DNA of 64,000 nt from positions 1,101,409 to 1,165,408 of the forward strand of contig JALECJ010000056.1 of the NCBI GenBank assembly GCA_023515745.1, given 5' to 3'. The notes under the pieces are model-generated. The model did no database searches, was not told the DNA's origin, and was given only the letters and a program-made list of their open reading frames with translations. Of this stretch, positions 46,875 to 60,385 are shown in pieces (the first letter of the stretch is position 1; each line of letters starts with the position of its first letter). The position numbers and the translations under genes were made by a program. The DNA is from Amoeboaphelidium protococcarum (Eukaryota > Aphelidiomycota > Aphelidea).

Positions 46875-49800
46875 ATGGAGGGTAAATTGAGAGAATATTT
46901 GGAGAATGCTGTTCCAAGTTTAATGGAATGTGATCATAAATTGTTACAGTTGGCGTTGAATTTACCTGATAATGGTAAGTTGTTTTAGAGTTTCTGCAGT
47001 GGTAGTGTGTCTACTCTTTACCTGCTGAGAGTTCATAATGGGGATGCTAGTGAGAGTGCGACTCTGCTGTTTTAGTCCGAGTTGACTTAGAGTCTGGGTA
47101 AGTGTTAAGGCGTTCTATGCGTGAACAAGTTGAATAGCTTAGCTGACTTGGATTCTTCTCAGCCACTGGTTAGTTAGCTATCGTCTTTCTATGTGCCAAT
47201 GTTGGACTAGGCTTCTTTGTTTGGCTCATTGCACGGTACTGTGGTGAACGCATTGAGTCCATTATTGTAGGCGTTTGCCGGGCAGCAGGTGTCTGGTTCG
47301 GATGTGTCTGCCAACAAGTCGTCCATAATGTCTCGTTCAAATGCGAATAGTAAAGGTGATAATGCCGTCAATTTGGCGAGGCGTAAGTTGGCCGAGTTGG
47401 CTAATGCTCTGCTCAATCTGTAATAGAATGTTGATATTCCACATGTCTAGTTGAAGGTTAGCAGTGTTAGAGTAGTGGAGTACGTGCAAAAGTGCAGATA
47501 AAGTGGACTAAAGATTCAGGTGGAAGACTTTGCAGATGTAGCCACGGATTAGACTTTCATTAATCAACTATAAAGTGATGTTAATTCATGGGTTATTGAC
47601 ATTTAGACAGTCACCAAGTTGGTTAGAGATTCTGCTGTTGTTAATGCTCTGTAAGAGGTGAATTTCTGGCAGCAGTTAGAGCGGGAACTCTTGGATATTG
47701 AGAAGCAGCTGTAGAAGGATGAAGTTTTATTAGTGATGGATCTATTGAAATAAGCCAAAAGATTCCATGCCACTATCGGTTTCATTTAGGATACTGGACT
47801 ACAGGCTTGTCTTGATCAGGCGTAAAAGTATAATGTACTATTGAAAGATTTTCCTGCTGCTGAAATGATGAATGCCGACAGTATGGAGAAGCTGCGTGAT
47901 GGAGTCATCCTGGTATTCTCCCACCTGATTAAGAAGTTGAAGCTCAGTGGTTACCCGGTGGCTCGTGCATTACAGCTGGTGGATGTTATAGCCAATGACT
48001 TTAATGACTTGATGGTGAAGATTGTAACGAATCTCAAGTTGATGAATATGCCGTTTTCTGCATTCAAATAAAATATGGATTTTCTGTTTGACCAGATTTT
48101 CACTGTATGGGATGAGTAATGTAGAGAGTTTGTGACTGCTGCCAGAGATTTGATTCGTCGACGTGGTGAAAAGTTTATTCCAGTGAAGGTGAATGCGTAG
48201 CATGAGAGTTTAAAGGACCGTCTTGATTACATTCTACAGTTCAGAACTAATCACCATTTGCTGGCGGAAACTCTGGAGAAGATATACTAGTCTGAGTCTG
48301 CCATTACCGTCTAAGATCTTGGGGAAGCTTATGGATTAGTCAAGACTTTGGACATTTGTGACATTTCAGATGAAGGGACTCAATTATGGAATGCTAACGA
48401 GAAGCTTTATATGGAGTAGGTTGACAAGATTGAATATGAGCTAATTGAGGATTTGAAGAATAAGTTGGATCAATGTAAGAATTCAAATGAGATGTTTAGA
48501 CTATTCAGTAAGTATAATACTCTCTTTGTGAGACCGAAAGTACGTGCTGCGATTAAGGATTACCAGGTGCAGCTGATTGGAAGTGTCAAGTTGGATATCC
48601 ATCGTCTGCTTGATAAATTTTTGGCTGGTTATACAAAGAGCGAAACTTACTATTATGAGCGTCTAAGACAAGCACCTCTGGTCAGTGGTGAAGTGATGTG
48701 GGTTAAGTAGCTAGAGAGATAGTTAAATCTGTATGTGAAGAAAATTGAGAGTGTCTTTGGACAGGGCTGGGAGACGTATGCTGATGGCTAGAAGTTGAAT
48801 GAGGAGATTTAGAATTTTCGCTCTAAGCTTGGCACTTAGTAGTTGTACGATAGCTGGCTTCAAAAGGTGTAGAATGCTGATTATGGATTTGGCTCCAGTT
48901 TGTTTAAAATTGTCAAAGATCGCAGCGCCGATACTCTGTCGCTTGTATTGAACATCAACGTGGCCAAATTGTCAATGTACAAAGATGTTTAGAATTTCGT
49001 GGCGATGGGCTTCTCTGTGCCTCATTCTGTTGTCAGTGCGGCCAAAGATTGCAGACAGATTTATCCTTACGCTGTGAATTTGCAAGCGGCATTGTCATCT
49101 TTTACATCAAGTTTGCACACTGTGAGTTAAGCTGGAGGTAACTTGGGAGTTTTGGTGACTAAAGAGATTTAACTCATCTAATCATTGCTGCAGCAAGGTA
49201 TTGAATATCGTTGGGAGTACTTTACGTTGTCTGCAACTGATGGACGCAGCGGGAAATATGGCCAGTTTGTTGCGGATATCAGTGACGGTGTTGGTAACTT
49301 GTAAAATAAGGTGGAGTTCTATTAGAACAAACATGATGCTATCGCTTAGGCTATTAAGGCTATAGAGAAATGCGGAGATGATTTGGAGAGCAAGATTCCG
49401 AGTCTTATGGGATAAATTTAAGCTATAGTCGATTTTGTTAGAATGTCCGCTTAATCTTCCATTCTGCCTTGGCTTAATCATGTTAATACTTCAGTTGAAA
49501 GAGCTTTAGTTCTCAAGATGGAGCAGATAATTTAGTACTTGGGCGCTGTTTTGAGTGGGACAGAGCTGCCTGGCGGTTTGACGCGAAGTTTTTTATCTAT
49601 TGATCCTATTGTTGTTGATATTCGTTGCAGGCTGAAAAAGATAAGCTCTACTATGGACTTTAGCGGTATAATGCAGGTCGTCGTATAGATAATCAGTGAT
49701 AAACTTAACGTGATTTTCTCATTAAGTCCTTTGATCGAGACTAGGGCCGATTATTCTCATCTAATAGGCTAAGTTTAGTCCCACTTAATTGATGATTTGT

Positions 49801-52800
49801 GGAAAGCTTTTGCCACCTCAATGGAGCGGTGTCAAATTGCTATGGGTTCTGTCATTGTATATCAGAGTTTGTGGGACTGTGATGACGGCGTTGTGGCGGA
49901 GACTCTCGGCGATAATCTTGGTGGATGGTTGTAATACATGACGCTACTCATTGGTGAAAAGAAAAGGTGTTCCTCTTTACCTCGTGAATTTGTGAGCGGT
50001 ATCATTCGTTTAACGACAGCTGGTGCAAAGAATGCTCTTGTCGAAAGATTCAGTGAGCTGATTTCTGCCTTTTTGATTAAATTCATTGAGCTGTACGAAT
50101 CCAAGGCCAATAATTTTTTGCAAGACACTGCTGGTTTACGATATCAAATTGAACAATGTCCTTCCTTTGATAGTGCTTCTGTGCAGGAGATGATTTAATT
50201 GGTGTCTCTACTGAATCAGTGTAAGGATGAGGTGAAGTTTTCAGAGGAACGACTTGATTTGTTTTAATAATCCTTCGAATTAGGCAAAGCCAATGGTCGT
50301 CGTCCTCAGGTTGAATACGAACGTTTGAAGGGAGAGTATTCTATGCTTGTCAGTATCTATGAATCTAAAAATCAAAGTTTGGCAGACAATTTGAGTGTCA
50401 TCCAGAGTAAGTTGACTGTTCAAGATAAAGTCATTAGAGAGAAGGTATTTAGAGTGGTTACGCAATGGGGCTCGAGTAAGCCAATAGATGGCTCTTTGCA
50501 ATATTCTGATGCTTAAGCTGTGTTGAATGATGTTGAGCAGAAGTTTAATTCTCTGAATACTGAAATCTTTACTCTCAATTAGGCTCGGTCATCAGTTGGA
50601 CTCGAAGTTATGTCTGATAGTCAATTTTAATCTGCCATTGAAGAGCTGAATGATCTCAAAAATGTTTGGTCTTCCATTGCTCCTTTGTAGAAGTAGTTTG
50701 ATCAGATCATGTCAAGTTTATGGTCTTAAGTTACACCTGATTCTGTCAAGAAGGCTCTTTAGAACGTGAAAGCTATGTTAGGAGACATGCCGCCAGCTAT
50801 CAAGCATTATGCCGCTTTTGATGCTCTTGCTAGAAGAATTGATGTTACGATGTAGCTGCACAAGTTCATTATTGAGCTCAAGTCGAATTATATGAAAGAG
50901 AGGCACTGGAAGCGTCTATTTACTGTTTGGAATCATTCTGGGGGTGATGCTGATTTGAATTTAGGCTCTGTTCTTGGATATCTGTAATCTTTTGCCACTT
51001 AGCCAGTGAAGAATGTAATCAGTGATGCTATTGGAGAGATGGGAATAGAGGAATACTTGCGTGATGTTATTGAAAAGTGGGAGAATATGACGGTAGATCT
51101 CATTTTACATCGGTCTAATGTTCGCATTATCAGGAACTATGATCAAGTTATAGAATAGTCCGTGGAGAGTATTAATGGCCTGGTATCAATGAAGCACTCT
51201 CCTTTCTATAAGCATTTTGAGACTGAAGTCGTTCAGTGGGAATAGAAACTGAATGAAGTCAATGCGCTGTTCTCTAATTACTCCGAGTTCTAGTCATAAT
51301 TCATATACATGAATGGTTTATTTACCAACTCTTCAGATTTGAAGATGGTACTGCCGAATGAGTTTATCAAGTTTAGCAGCGTGGTAAATGACTTCTAATC
51401 TCTTGTAAAGCAGATTGTAGCTTCGCCTCAAGTATTATCAATGGTGCAGATTCCCTTGATTCAATCTACCGTCGATAGATTTCTGGTACAGTTGCAAAAG
51501 ATTAAGCGCTCATTGTCAGATTTTTTGACGAAATAGAGGGATCAATATCCTAGATTCTATTTTGTTGGGGATGACGATTTGCTTGAGATTATGGGCTGTG
51601 GTGGGGATCTTCAGATTTTAGGCAAGTATGTTAATAAGCTGTTTTTTGGTGTTGGTTAATTCATTGTGCAAAATGGAGCTGAGAAGATTACTCTTACTGG
51701 TGTTCAAAGTCCAGAAGGTGAGGTGCTTCTATTTTTTACGCCGCTTATAGTTCAAGGTTTGGCAGTTGTTGACTTGTTGAAGTCTTTGGAAGCGCACTTA
51801 ATTTCTGCTCTTGAAGTATCATTGAAGGCATCTTTTGAACGTTTCTCTACTGCTAAAGATCACACTGATTTTGACTGGTAATAATGGCTATCGGATTATC
51901 CTTTCCAAGCGTGTTTAGTCAGCGTTAAGTTACATCTTACACGCTTGATTGAGAATAAGGCTAATCTCTCATAGGCAACAAGTGTAATCAATCAGTTGAT
52001 TAATGGATTGGCATCTAAAGTTCTAGAAGTAAAAGTATCTGTGCTCAGATTAAAGTTTAGAAATATGCTGGTAGAGTTGAGTTATTGGCGTGACTTGGTG
52101 TCAGCTGCGTAAGATGAGAGCAAGAGCGATAGTGTAATCTGCAGAGCAATAATGGAGTACAAAGCGGATTCAGATTTCCGTTAGATCACTATCAAATGCA
52201 TGGATATGTAATTTAATTACAATTTTGAGTACCTGGGTGTTTGCCAGAAGATTGTTTAAACGCCTACTACCTAGCGTTGTTAGCTTAACTTATTGTCTGC
52301 TTTGCATCAACATTTGGGTGGTAATATTTACGGTCAGGCTGGTACTGGTAAAACTGAGACGGTTAAAGCTCTGGGATATGATCTTGGGCTTCCGGTGGTT
52401 GTGTTTTGCTGCGACGATTCATTTGACTACAAGTCTATGAGTAGAATATTGTCCGGATTGTGTTAGGTAGGTGCATGGGGCTGCTTTGATGAGTTTAACA
52501 GACTGGACGAGCATATATTGTCTTCTCTATCACATCAGATTTAGAATATTCAAGAGGCGCTGTTGTCAAGTTCATCTCAAGTAAAGATTGCTCAAAAGTC
52601 TATTAGTATCTAGAAAAACACTGGAATATTTGTTACCATGAATCCGGCTTATATTGGTCGCAATCAGTTACCGGACAATTTGAGGCGTCTTTTCAGACCA
52701 ATGGCGTTAACTAAGCCTGATGTGGTTCAGATTGTGGAGATTTTGCTTTTCTCCTAAGGTATCGTTAGCGATGGACACACGTTAGCTCGTAAACTAATGT

Positions 52801-55800
52801 CATTATTTAGCGTCTGCTAGTAGCTGATGTCTTCCCAGCCGCATTATGATTTTGGCTTGCGTGCGATGAAGGGCGTTTTATCAGTAGTTGGTAATTTGAA
52901 TTTGGCTTCATTGGCAACTGGCTAATAAGCTTAACTTGATGGATTTCAACTTCTTCTGCAGGGTATTAAGAAGGCAATCCTGCCGAAGCTGGTGTCAGAT
53001 GACTTATCGAAATTTCAAAAATTGCTCTTATGTTTCTTTAAAGATTCAGATGGCGGAGTGTTGGATGCTGAATTTTCTGCGCTCTGTGAACAGTCTATTG
53101 ATAGGTTGCATCTATGTAAGTCTCCGTAGTTTCTAGATAAAGTTATGCATATCGCCAGTGTCGTTTCAATTAATAACGGTATTATACTATCTGGTGATTC
53201 GGGTTCTGGCAAATCCTGTGTATTCCAAGTTTTCTGTGAATGCTTGAGAGATAAGAGTGAACTCGGCGACGTAAAAGTCATCGATCCGAAAGCTGTATCG
53301 AAGGAGGCATTGTACGGAAAGCTGGATTTTGTGACGAGAGAGTGGACCGATGGTATCTTTACTTCAACTGCTAGAAGCTTAGTATAGTCGGCATTGAAGA
53401 ATCCGAAGCTTTTGTATTTCATTATCTTTGATGGCGATCTGGATACTGAATGGATTGAAAATTTAAATAGCGTTCTGGATGATAACAAACTGCTTAGTCT
53501 ACCGAATGGAGAGAGGCTCACTTTTCCTTCTAATGTCAAATTGGTATTTGAAGTTGATAGCATGAAGTATGCCACTATGGCCACCGTGAGTAGATGTGGA
53601 ATTGTCTATTTTGACGCGTCCAACGTGGATACTGATATGATTATTGAGTCTATATTGCTGAAACTGTCGCGAGGCTGCCTCTTTGCGTCTCAAGGTAGAT
53701 TACTCACCGCTGAAGCCGCATTTAAGGAGCTCTAAGTTCAATTTCATAGTATATTGAAGCAATTCTTTGTAAATGGAGGTCTTGTTAGTAAGGCTATGGA
53801 TTATGGAAGGTCGCTTGAGCATGTTATGAAGTTTTCTGTCAGTAGAAGTTTGAAGACTTTGAGCTAGTTTATCATTGCCGATTTGGGGTCCATTGAGCGT
53901 CATTAATCGACCTTTGTTGATGGGAAGTTGGACCAACAATTGATGCTGTTATTTTTACAGAGGAAGCTGGTTTTAAATATTGTATATTCTGTTGCTGGCG
54001 ATTGTTCGCGCCAAGATCAGCTCAAATTGGTTGACTATTTGGCATCTATATCGACTATCGATATAACTGCTAATGTCATTGACTATACTGTTGACATTGC
54101 TAGCGGAAACTGGGTACCTTATCAAGTTAATGATTCTAATGAGATGGTTCTGAGTGATCTATCTTCTGAAATATTTATAGACACTTTGGATACTGTGCGC
54201 AACGAGAATTTGATATAGTAGTTGGTTGGAGAATCCTCTGTTGTTATTCTATGTGGCCTACCTGGAAGTGGAAAGAGTTCGACTCTGTTCAATATGCTTC
54301 GTAAATCCTCTCAAGTGGTTTTGTATGGCATCAATTTCACATCTACCACCTCTCCGGATATGCTTATAACTGGTTTAGAAGAGTATTGCGACTACGCGCG
54401 AAGTTCATCCGGTATTACACTGCAGCCGCGGTAGGTTGGCAAGAAATTGGTTGTCTTTTGTGATGAGATTAACATTGTTTCTCAGGATGAATATGGAACT
54501 TAGAAAGTCATAACTCTTATGCGATAGATGGTGACTCGTTAAGGTTTCTATAGTTCCAAGTATAGTTAGTGGATTCATCTACAAGATGTCGTGTTTGTTG
54601 GAGCTTGCAATCCTCCGTCGGATGCTGGTAGATTTGAATTTAGTCCGCGATTTCTCAGCAATTGTTCAGTTCTGTACATTGATTATCCATCAGAAGAGTC
54701 TTTACACGTCATATACGGCGCGATGTTGGATTATGCTCTTAGACGTGTACCTCAATGCCGACAACTCAAGTCTCAATTGTGCAGTGGAATGGTCTAGGTG
54801 TATCAGTACGTACAATCCACGTTTACAGTTAAATCTTAGGCTCATTATATATATTCTCCAAGAGAATTGACGCGATGGATAAGAGGTTTGAACGAGTTTG
54901 TGAAGTAAATTGAAGACTGTCTACCTGAAGATCTGGTGCAACTGTGGTTTTATGAAGCGTAGAGATTGTTTTAAGATCGTCTCGTTGAATATTAAGAGCG
55001 ATCAGCGTTTGGATAGCATCTGGTTAGTCTGACTCAGTAGATCTTTGATGTGGACTTGTCTTCAGTGTTAGTGGATAAACCATTACTATTCTCCACTTGG
55101 ATGAATAGAACTCTAAGCAGAGTCGATGGAGACGACCTGAAAGCGTACGTTGCAGCTAGATTTAAAACTTACCAAGAGGAAGAGCTTGATGCACATTTGG
55201 TTATATATGATGAAATGATTGACCATGCATTGAGGATCGATCGAGTTTTGAGGCAACCGCAGGGTCATTTGCTAATGATTGGTTAGAGTGGGTGTGGAAA
55301 GAGTACACTAGTGAAATTTGTGTCGTGGCTAAATGGATACTCTGTTTTCCAGTTAAATCCGTATCGTAATTACTCTGCACAAGATTTTGATGAAGATTTG
55401 AAGGCTCTTCTCATCCGTGCTGGTTGTAAAAATGAGAAGATATCTTTCATTCTGGATGATCATGCCATGGAGGATTTGAGATTCACCGAGAGAATGAACA
55501 CTCTATTGGCTAACTCGGAAATTCCTGGCCTTTTCCACGGAGATGATCTTACAAGTTTGATGATGTAGATCAAGGAGGCATGTGCGAATAAAGATTTACG
55601 CTTCGATACAGATGATGAGTACCTGGCGTGGTTCAGGATATAAATCTCCCATAATTTGCACATTATATTCCTGATGAATCCTAATGTCGATGGCTTGAAC
55701 AGTAAGCTCGTTACTTCACCGGCGTTGTTTAATCGCTGCGTTCTGAATTGGTGGGGAGTGTGGTCAGATGATACTTTGTACCAGCTTGGTGGTAGTTACC

Positions 55801-58800
55801 TATAGTCTTTGGACTTAGAAGTTGCTGATTTCTAGTTACCGTCACAGTTGGGCACAGAGACTGACTAATCCTTGTATTAATATGCATAGAAGCACAATAT
55901 TGTTATTGATCATCGCGAGTCTGTGCGCCATGCTTTATTATAGTTTCATCAGGAGGCTCTGTCTACGCAGTAATTGGCTAATCAACTCAGCAATACTTGG
56001 TTTAGTTTTGGTCCTAATAACTACCTTAGAATGCTTGCTTAATTTCAAACGCTACATGGATAAAAGACTGGTGAGCTGTAAGATCGTTAGCGCCATTACA
56101 ATGTTGGCTTGGATAAGATTGAGGAAGCCTCGGACAGAATTAGTGAGATGAGAGCTCAGTTGGATGACAAGAAAGTCCTTCTAAAGAGCAAGTCCGAGAA
56201 GGCTAATGTAAAGTTGAAGCAGGTGGTTGAAAGTCAGCAGGAAGCAGAGCTCAAGAAGGAAGAGTCAAAGAAGCTATAGAGTATTGTGCAGTAGTAAGCA
56301 TTGGATATTGAATAAAGACAGCAACTAGTGCAATCCGAGTTGGCAGAAGCTGAACCGGCTATAGCATCGGCTAAGGATAGCGTCGGCAGCATTAAAAAGT
56401 AGTAGTTGACTGAGGTTAGATCTATGGCGAATCCACCACAGTCTGTAAAGATGGCCATGGAATCGGTGTGCGTATTACTTGGGTTTGAATCTGATAGTTG
56501 GAGGTCTGTATAGTCGGTGATTAGAAGAGATGACTTCATATCATCCATTCTCAACTTTGATAATGAGAAGATGATGACAGAGAAGATTGTTAAGCTGATC
56601 AAGAAGGATTTCATGTCTCAGCCAGAATTTAATTTTGATGCTGTGAATCGTGCTAGTAAAGCGTGTGGTCCATTGGTAGCCTGGGTCATTGCGCAGGTGA
56701 AGTACGCAGACATTTTGCAGAAAGTTGGTCCGCTCAGGACTGAGGTTGCTAATTTGTAGAGTAAATTGTCATCGGTCAAGGAGCAGAATGATCAGCTTTC
56801 AGCACAGATACAGATATTAGAGGAATAACTTCAGACGTATAAGGATGAGTATTCGGCCCTGGTTGGTGAGACGGAGCAGTTGAGAGCCGAGTTGAACCAA
56901 GTAGAAAAGAATTTGCAGCGCAGTATTGATCTTATGCAGAGTCTTTAAACTGAGTAAGAACGATGGACTGAGACGTCATCCCTCTTCTCTAAGAATATGT
57001 AGGATGTTCATGGTAATTCTCTGCTCAATGCGGCCTTTTTATCCTATTCTGGATCACTTCCTGAAAAGTAACGTAACTAGCTTTATTATAAATGGTAAAG
57101 TGTCTTGAAGTAGTATAATATCTCCTTCACTCAGTCTGCGACAGCTGTCGACCAGTTGGTTCTATCTGAAGCATCTTAATAGTGGAAAACGTTTGGACTT
57201 CCTAACGACGATTTTTGTGTTGAGAATGCCGCCATTATGGACCGCTCATTGAAAATTCCTCTGATTGTCGATCCGCAAAGCTAAGCATTGTCATTTGTCA
57301 CATAGTTGCATTAGAAGTAGAATGTGTAAGTCACTTCATTCCTGGATCAATCATTTCCTAAAGTGCTGGAAACTAGTGTCAGATTTGGAAGATTTTTAAT
57401 TGTCAAAGACGCCGAAAACTTTGATCCTCTCGTCTTACCTCTTCTCAATGATGAAGTTAAAAATGTTAATGGGCGCAAGATGGTGAGGCTTGGTAAACAG
57501 GACGTTGACTTGTCTTCTTAATTCAAGCTTGTGCTTTACTCAAGTAGCCGGGATAATCAGTGGACTCCTAATATCTGCAGCAAGGTTGGTATTGTCAACT
57601 TTTCCATCACTAAAGCCAATGTCCAGGCTCAGATTCTTGACTTGCTGGTTCTGAAGAATAGGCCAGAGATTGTAGAGAAGAGGCGTGAGATATCGAAGCT
57701 ACATGGAGAATCTTTGATCCTGTTGAGGAGGTTGGAAGAATAGCTGCTGAATACATTAAATGGTACTGTAGGGAATCTGTTGGAGAACGATTCCGTCCTT
57801 GATCAGTTGGTTAAATTGAAGAGCGAAGGGCAGTCTGTGGTGGAGAAGGCAAAATCTAGTGAGCAGATGCTGGTTGAGATTGAGGCAGCCGCAAGTTCGT
57901 TTGAACCTCTGGCGGATTATATATCAGATTTGTTCTATGTCATTATTGACCTGGCAAAGATGTCCAGATTCTACATGGTATCTTTCGACTGGTTTATCAG
58001 TGTTGTAAAATAGCTGGTAGATTAGTGTCCGATTAATAGCGCGACCGATTCTGTTGAATTCAAGCAGCTGCTCTTGAGACGTGTGAGCGATCACATATCC
58101 ATGTCTCTTGAACAAGACCACTAATTAGTCTACGTGATCAAGGTTTTGTAGTTGCACTTTGAACATGAAAATGAACCTCAGCTGTCTAAATGCGGCGTTT
58201 CCTGTCTGCAGTACATCACTCAGGTGTAGTAGAATGCCGCAGGGTAGTCTGATATAAACAAGTTTGCGAAATCTGAATTGTTTGTTGGAGATAATCTGCA
58301 AAAGGTTATGCAATTACGTGATTTTGACTTGATTGTCAGAGAAGATCCTAATCCAGAGTCTAAGCTAGTACAAGAGTTGGATAAAGAATCTGTATACGAT
58401 TATCTATCGCTGGCCGTTCTTATGGCGTCAGTTCGACTTGATAGATTGTAGAATGCTCTTTCTCTGCTTTCCAATAAGCTCTTCGGGTTTGATATCACTG
58501 TGAAGTCTGTCGATCTATCATCATGTCTCTAAGAGTCAAGTAAAGTTTTGCTTCTATCTCGCCGTGGTATGGATCCTTCGTACCTGGTGTAGGAACTTGC
58601 GCAATAGCAATCGATAAAGTTGTTATCCACGTCAATGGGCACGGCGGAGAATGAAGAAGAAGCTGGTTAAATGCTTCGTCAGGCTATGCGAGAGGGATGC
58701 TGGTTTATGGCCACTAATATTCATTTATCAGTTGGATGGATATAGAATTTCAAATAGACTTTTCTATTAGACCATGGTACTAGATAGTCTCGTACAGTAA

Positions 58801-60233
58801 ATAATGACGGCTTTCGGCTGATTCTTGTTGGTTAGATATCGCGCACTATTCCTGCGTCTTTGGTGGAACATTGTCGTAAAGTCTTCTTTGACAATTCCAG
58901 CAGTCTTAAATCTACTGTATCAAATAAACTATCTATGGTAGTGACTGATTAGAGTGATCGATTGCCATTTGAAAGAATTAGAATAGCTTTCATGCTTACG
59001 TGGTTGTATGCCGTGGTGTGTGAAAGAATGAAGCATGTACCGCTTGGTTGGTCTAAGGAATATGAGTTCTCTGATTTGGACTTTAAGATGGCCGTATAGA
59101 TGATTGACCGTATCCTTATGGTTGTCGCTAATGGTAAATCCAATATTAATGTCCAATAGTTGCCTCTGCAGTAATTCAAGTTTGTTCTCATGAATCTCAT
59201 CTATGGAAATAGTTTGGAGAATGAGTTCGATCAACGCATTCTAAAGTCACTAGTCGACAGTCTGATGTCTATCGATGTATTTGGTAAAGAGTGTATGCTT
59301 CTCGGGTAGAAAGAACTGGTTCTATCTGCAAGTGGCTAATATCAAGATTTATAGAAATTTGCAGATGGACTATCTCAGAATACCAAGCCCTAGTGGATTG
59401 GTCTTCCAGAGGATTCGGATATCGTCATGGCTCAGTCTCGTGTTTAAAAGGCTCTTTTAATGCTTTAGCAGACGACGCAGACAAGTAGGGATCTTGCAAG
59501 TTCTTCGACGATAGTTTAGCAATTCACTGGCGATTGGAGCAAGTTTAGTTAGTTCTTAACTTCTAAATTGAAATCAGTGTCTATTAAAACTCATTCTGGT
59601 GCGTCTGACTCTGTTTAAGATATTGCGCGAGCTGAAGTTGAGTTGTGGAATAGATGGCTTTGCAATGTTCAGTAAGCCATAACATCTAAGGAATCGTTAG
59701 CACTTAATCTATTATCAGATGTTCTGCCTCGTTCTATACGTTCTTTGGAATTGGCTCAGTAGTATCTGGTGAGTAAGCGTGCATAGATTGAAAGCATGTG
59801 TTCTATCACCGATTGGAATAAAGTCTAATGCGATCTTTCGCGTCTATCCTCTCCGTAATCAATGTTTGTGGCTCTGCAACTGTCTGCTGGAGATCAGAAG
59901 AATTAAAGTCCTGAAGACATGGTTGCTGTGATCTCTTCATCTAGAGACAATCTGCCTGAATCTGCTATCACTTTGCAAGGTCTCTTTATTCAGAGTGGTC
60001 GCTTCTCATCGAGTGGATTATCTGCTGGTTCTTCTCTACTTGTCGAGGCTGGGGACTTGTTCTTGAGTTATATGAGTTTGGAAGATATCGCTGCAAAGGA
60101 TTACATTTTGATTCCAATGTACAAAGACATTGGACGTAAAGATCTAATTCAATCGTGTTATGCTAGAGTGAGCAACTCGGCTCAAGTGTCTGAGCTTATC
60201 TTAGCCAACGTTGCTCTAGTGCTGGAAAAGTGA
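46875..60233 (+). CDS. DYNC1H1: Cytoplasmic dynein 1 heavy chain
   Basis: 4,452 residues in one uninterrupted frame, ATG 46875 to TGA 60231. Minus-end microtubule motor. The N-terminal ~1,500 residues are the tail; linker and motor follow. P-loops: AAA1 [10 protein letters not shown] (~1820), AAA2 GDSGSGKS (~2107), AAA3 GLPGSGKSS (~2461), AAA4 GQSGCGKST (~2803, whose Gln is TAG). AAA1 reads [17 protein letters not shown] and AAA2 [15 protein letters not shown], the cytoplasmic dynein-1 versions rather than axonemal. The stalk coiled coils flank the microtubule-binding domain ([20 protein letters not shown] to [15 protein letters not shown]). AAA5, AAA6 and a C-terminal domain follow. AAA4 Walker B reads FILDDH, with Asp replacing the usual catalytic Glu. 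Hundreds of Gln are TAA or TAG. Confidence 0.95.
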
Positions 60234-60385
60234 ATATGATTGAAATACACAGGACGCTTTGATTACATTCATATTTTGCATTCCTTTTTTTGAAGCTGAT
60301 GATTATAGACAAGAGGCTTTATATGATACTAAGAAAGTCAAAAAAGATATATTCGTATCAAAGATGATATATACATGATATTACT

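Noticed and set aside
53015-53584. Minus-strand 189-residue frame inside dynein
   Set aside because: Antisense shadow of the AAA2 domain coding sequence.
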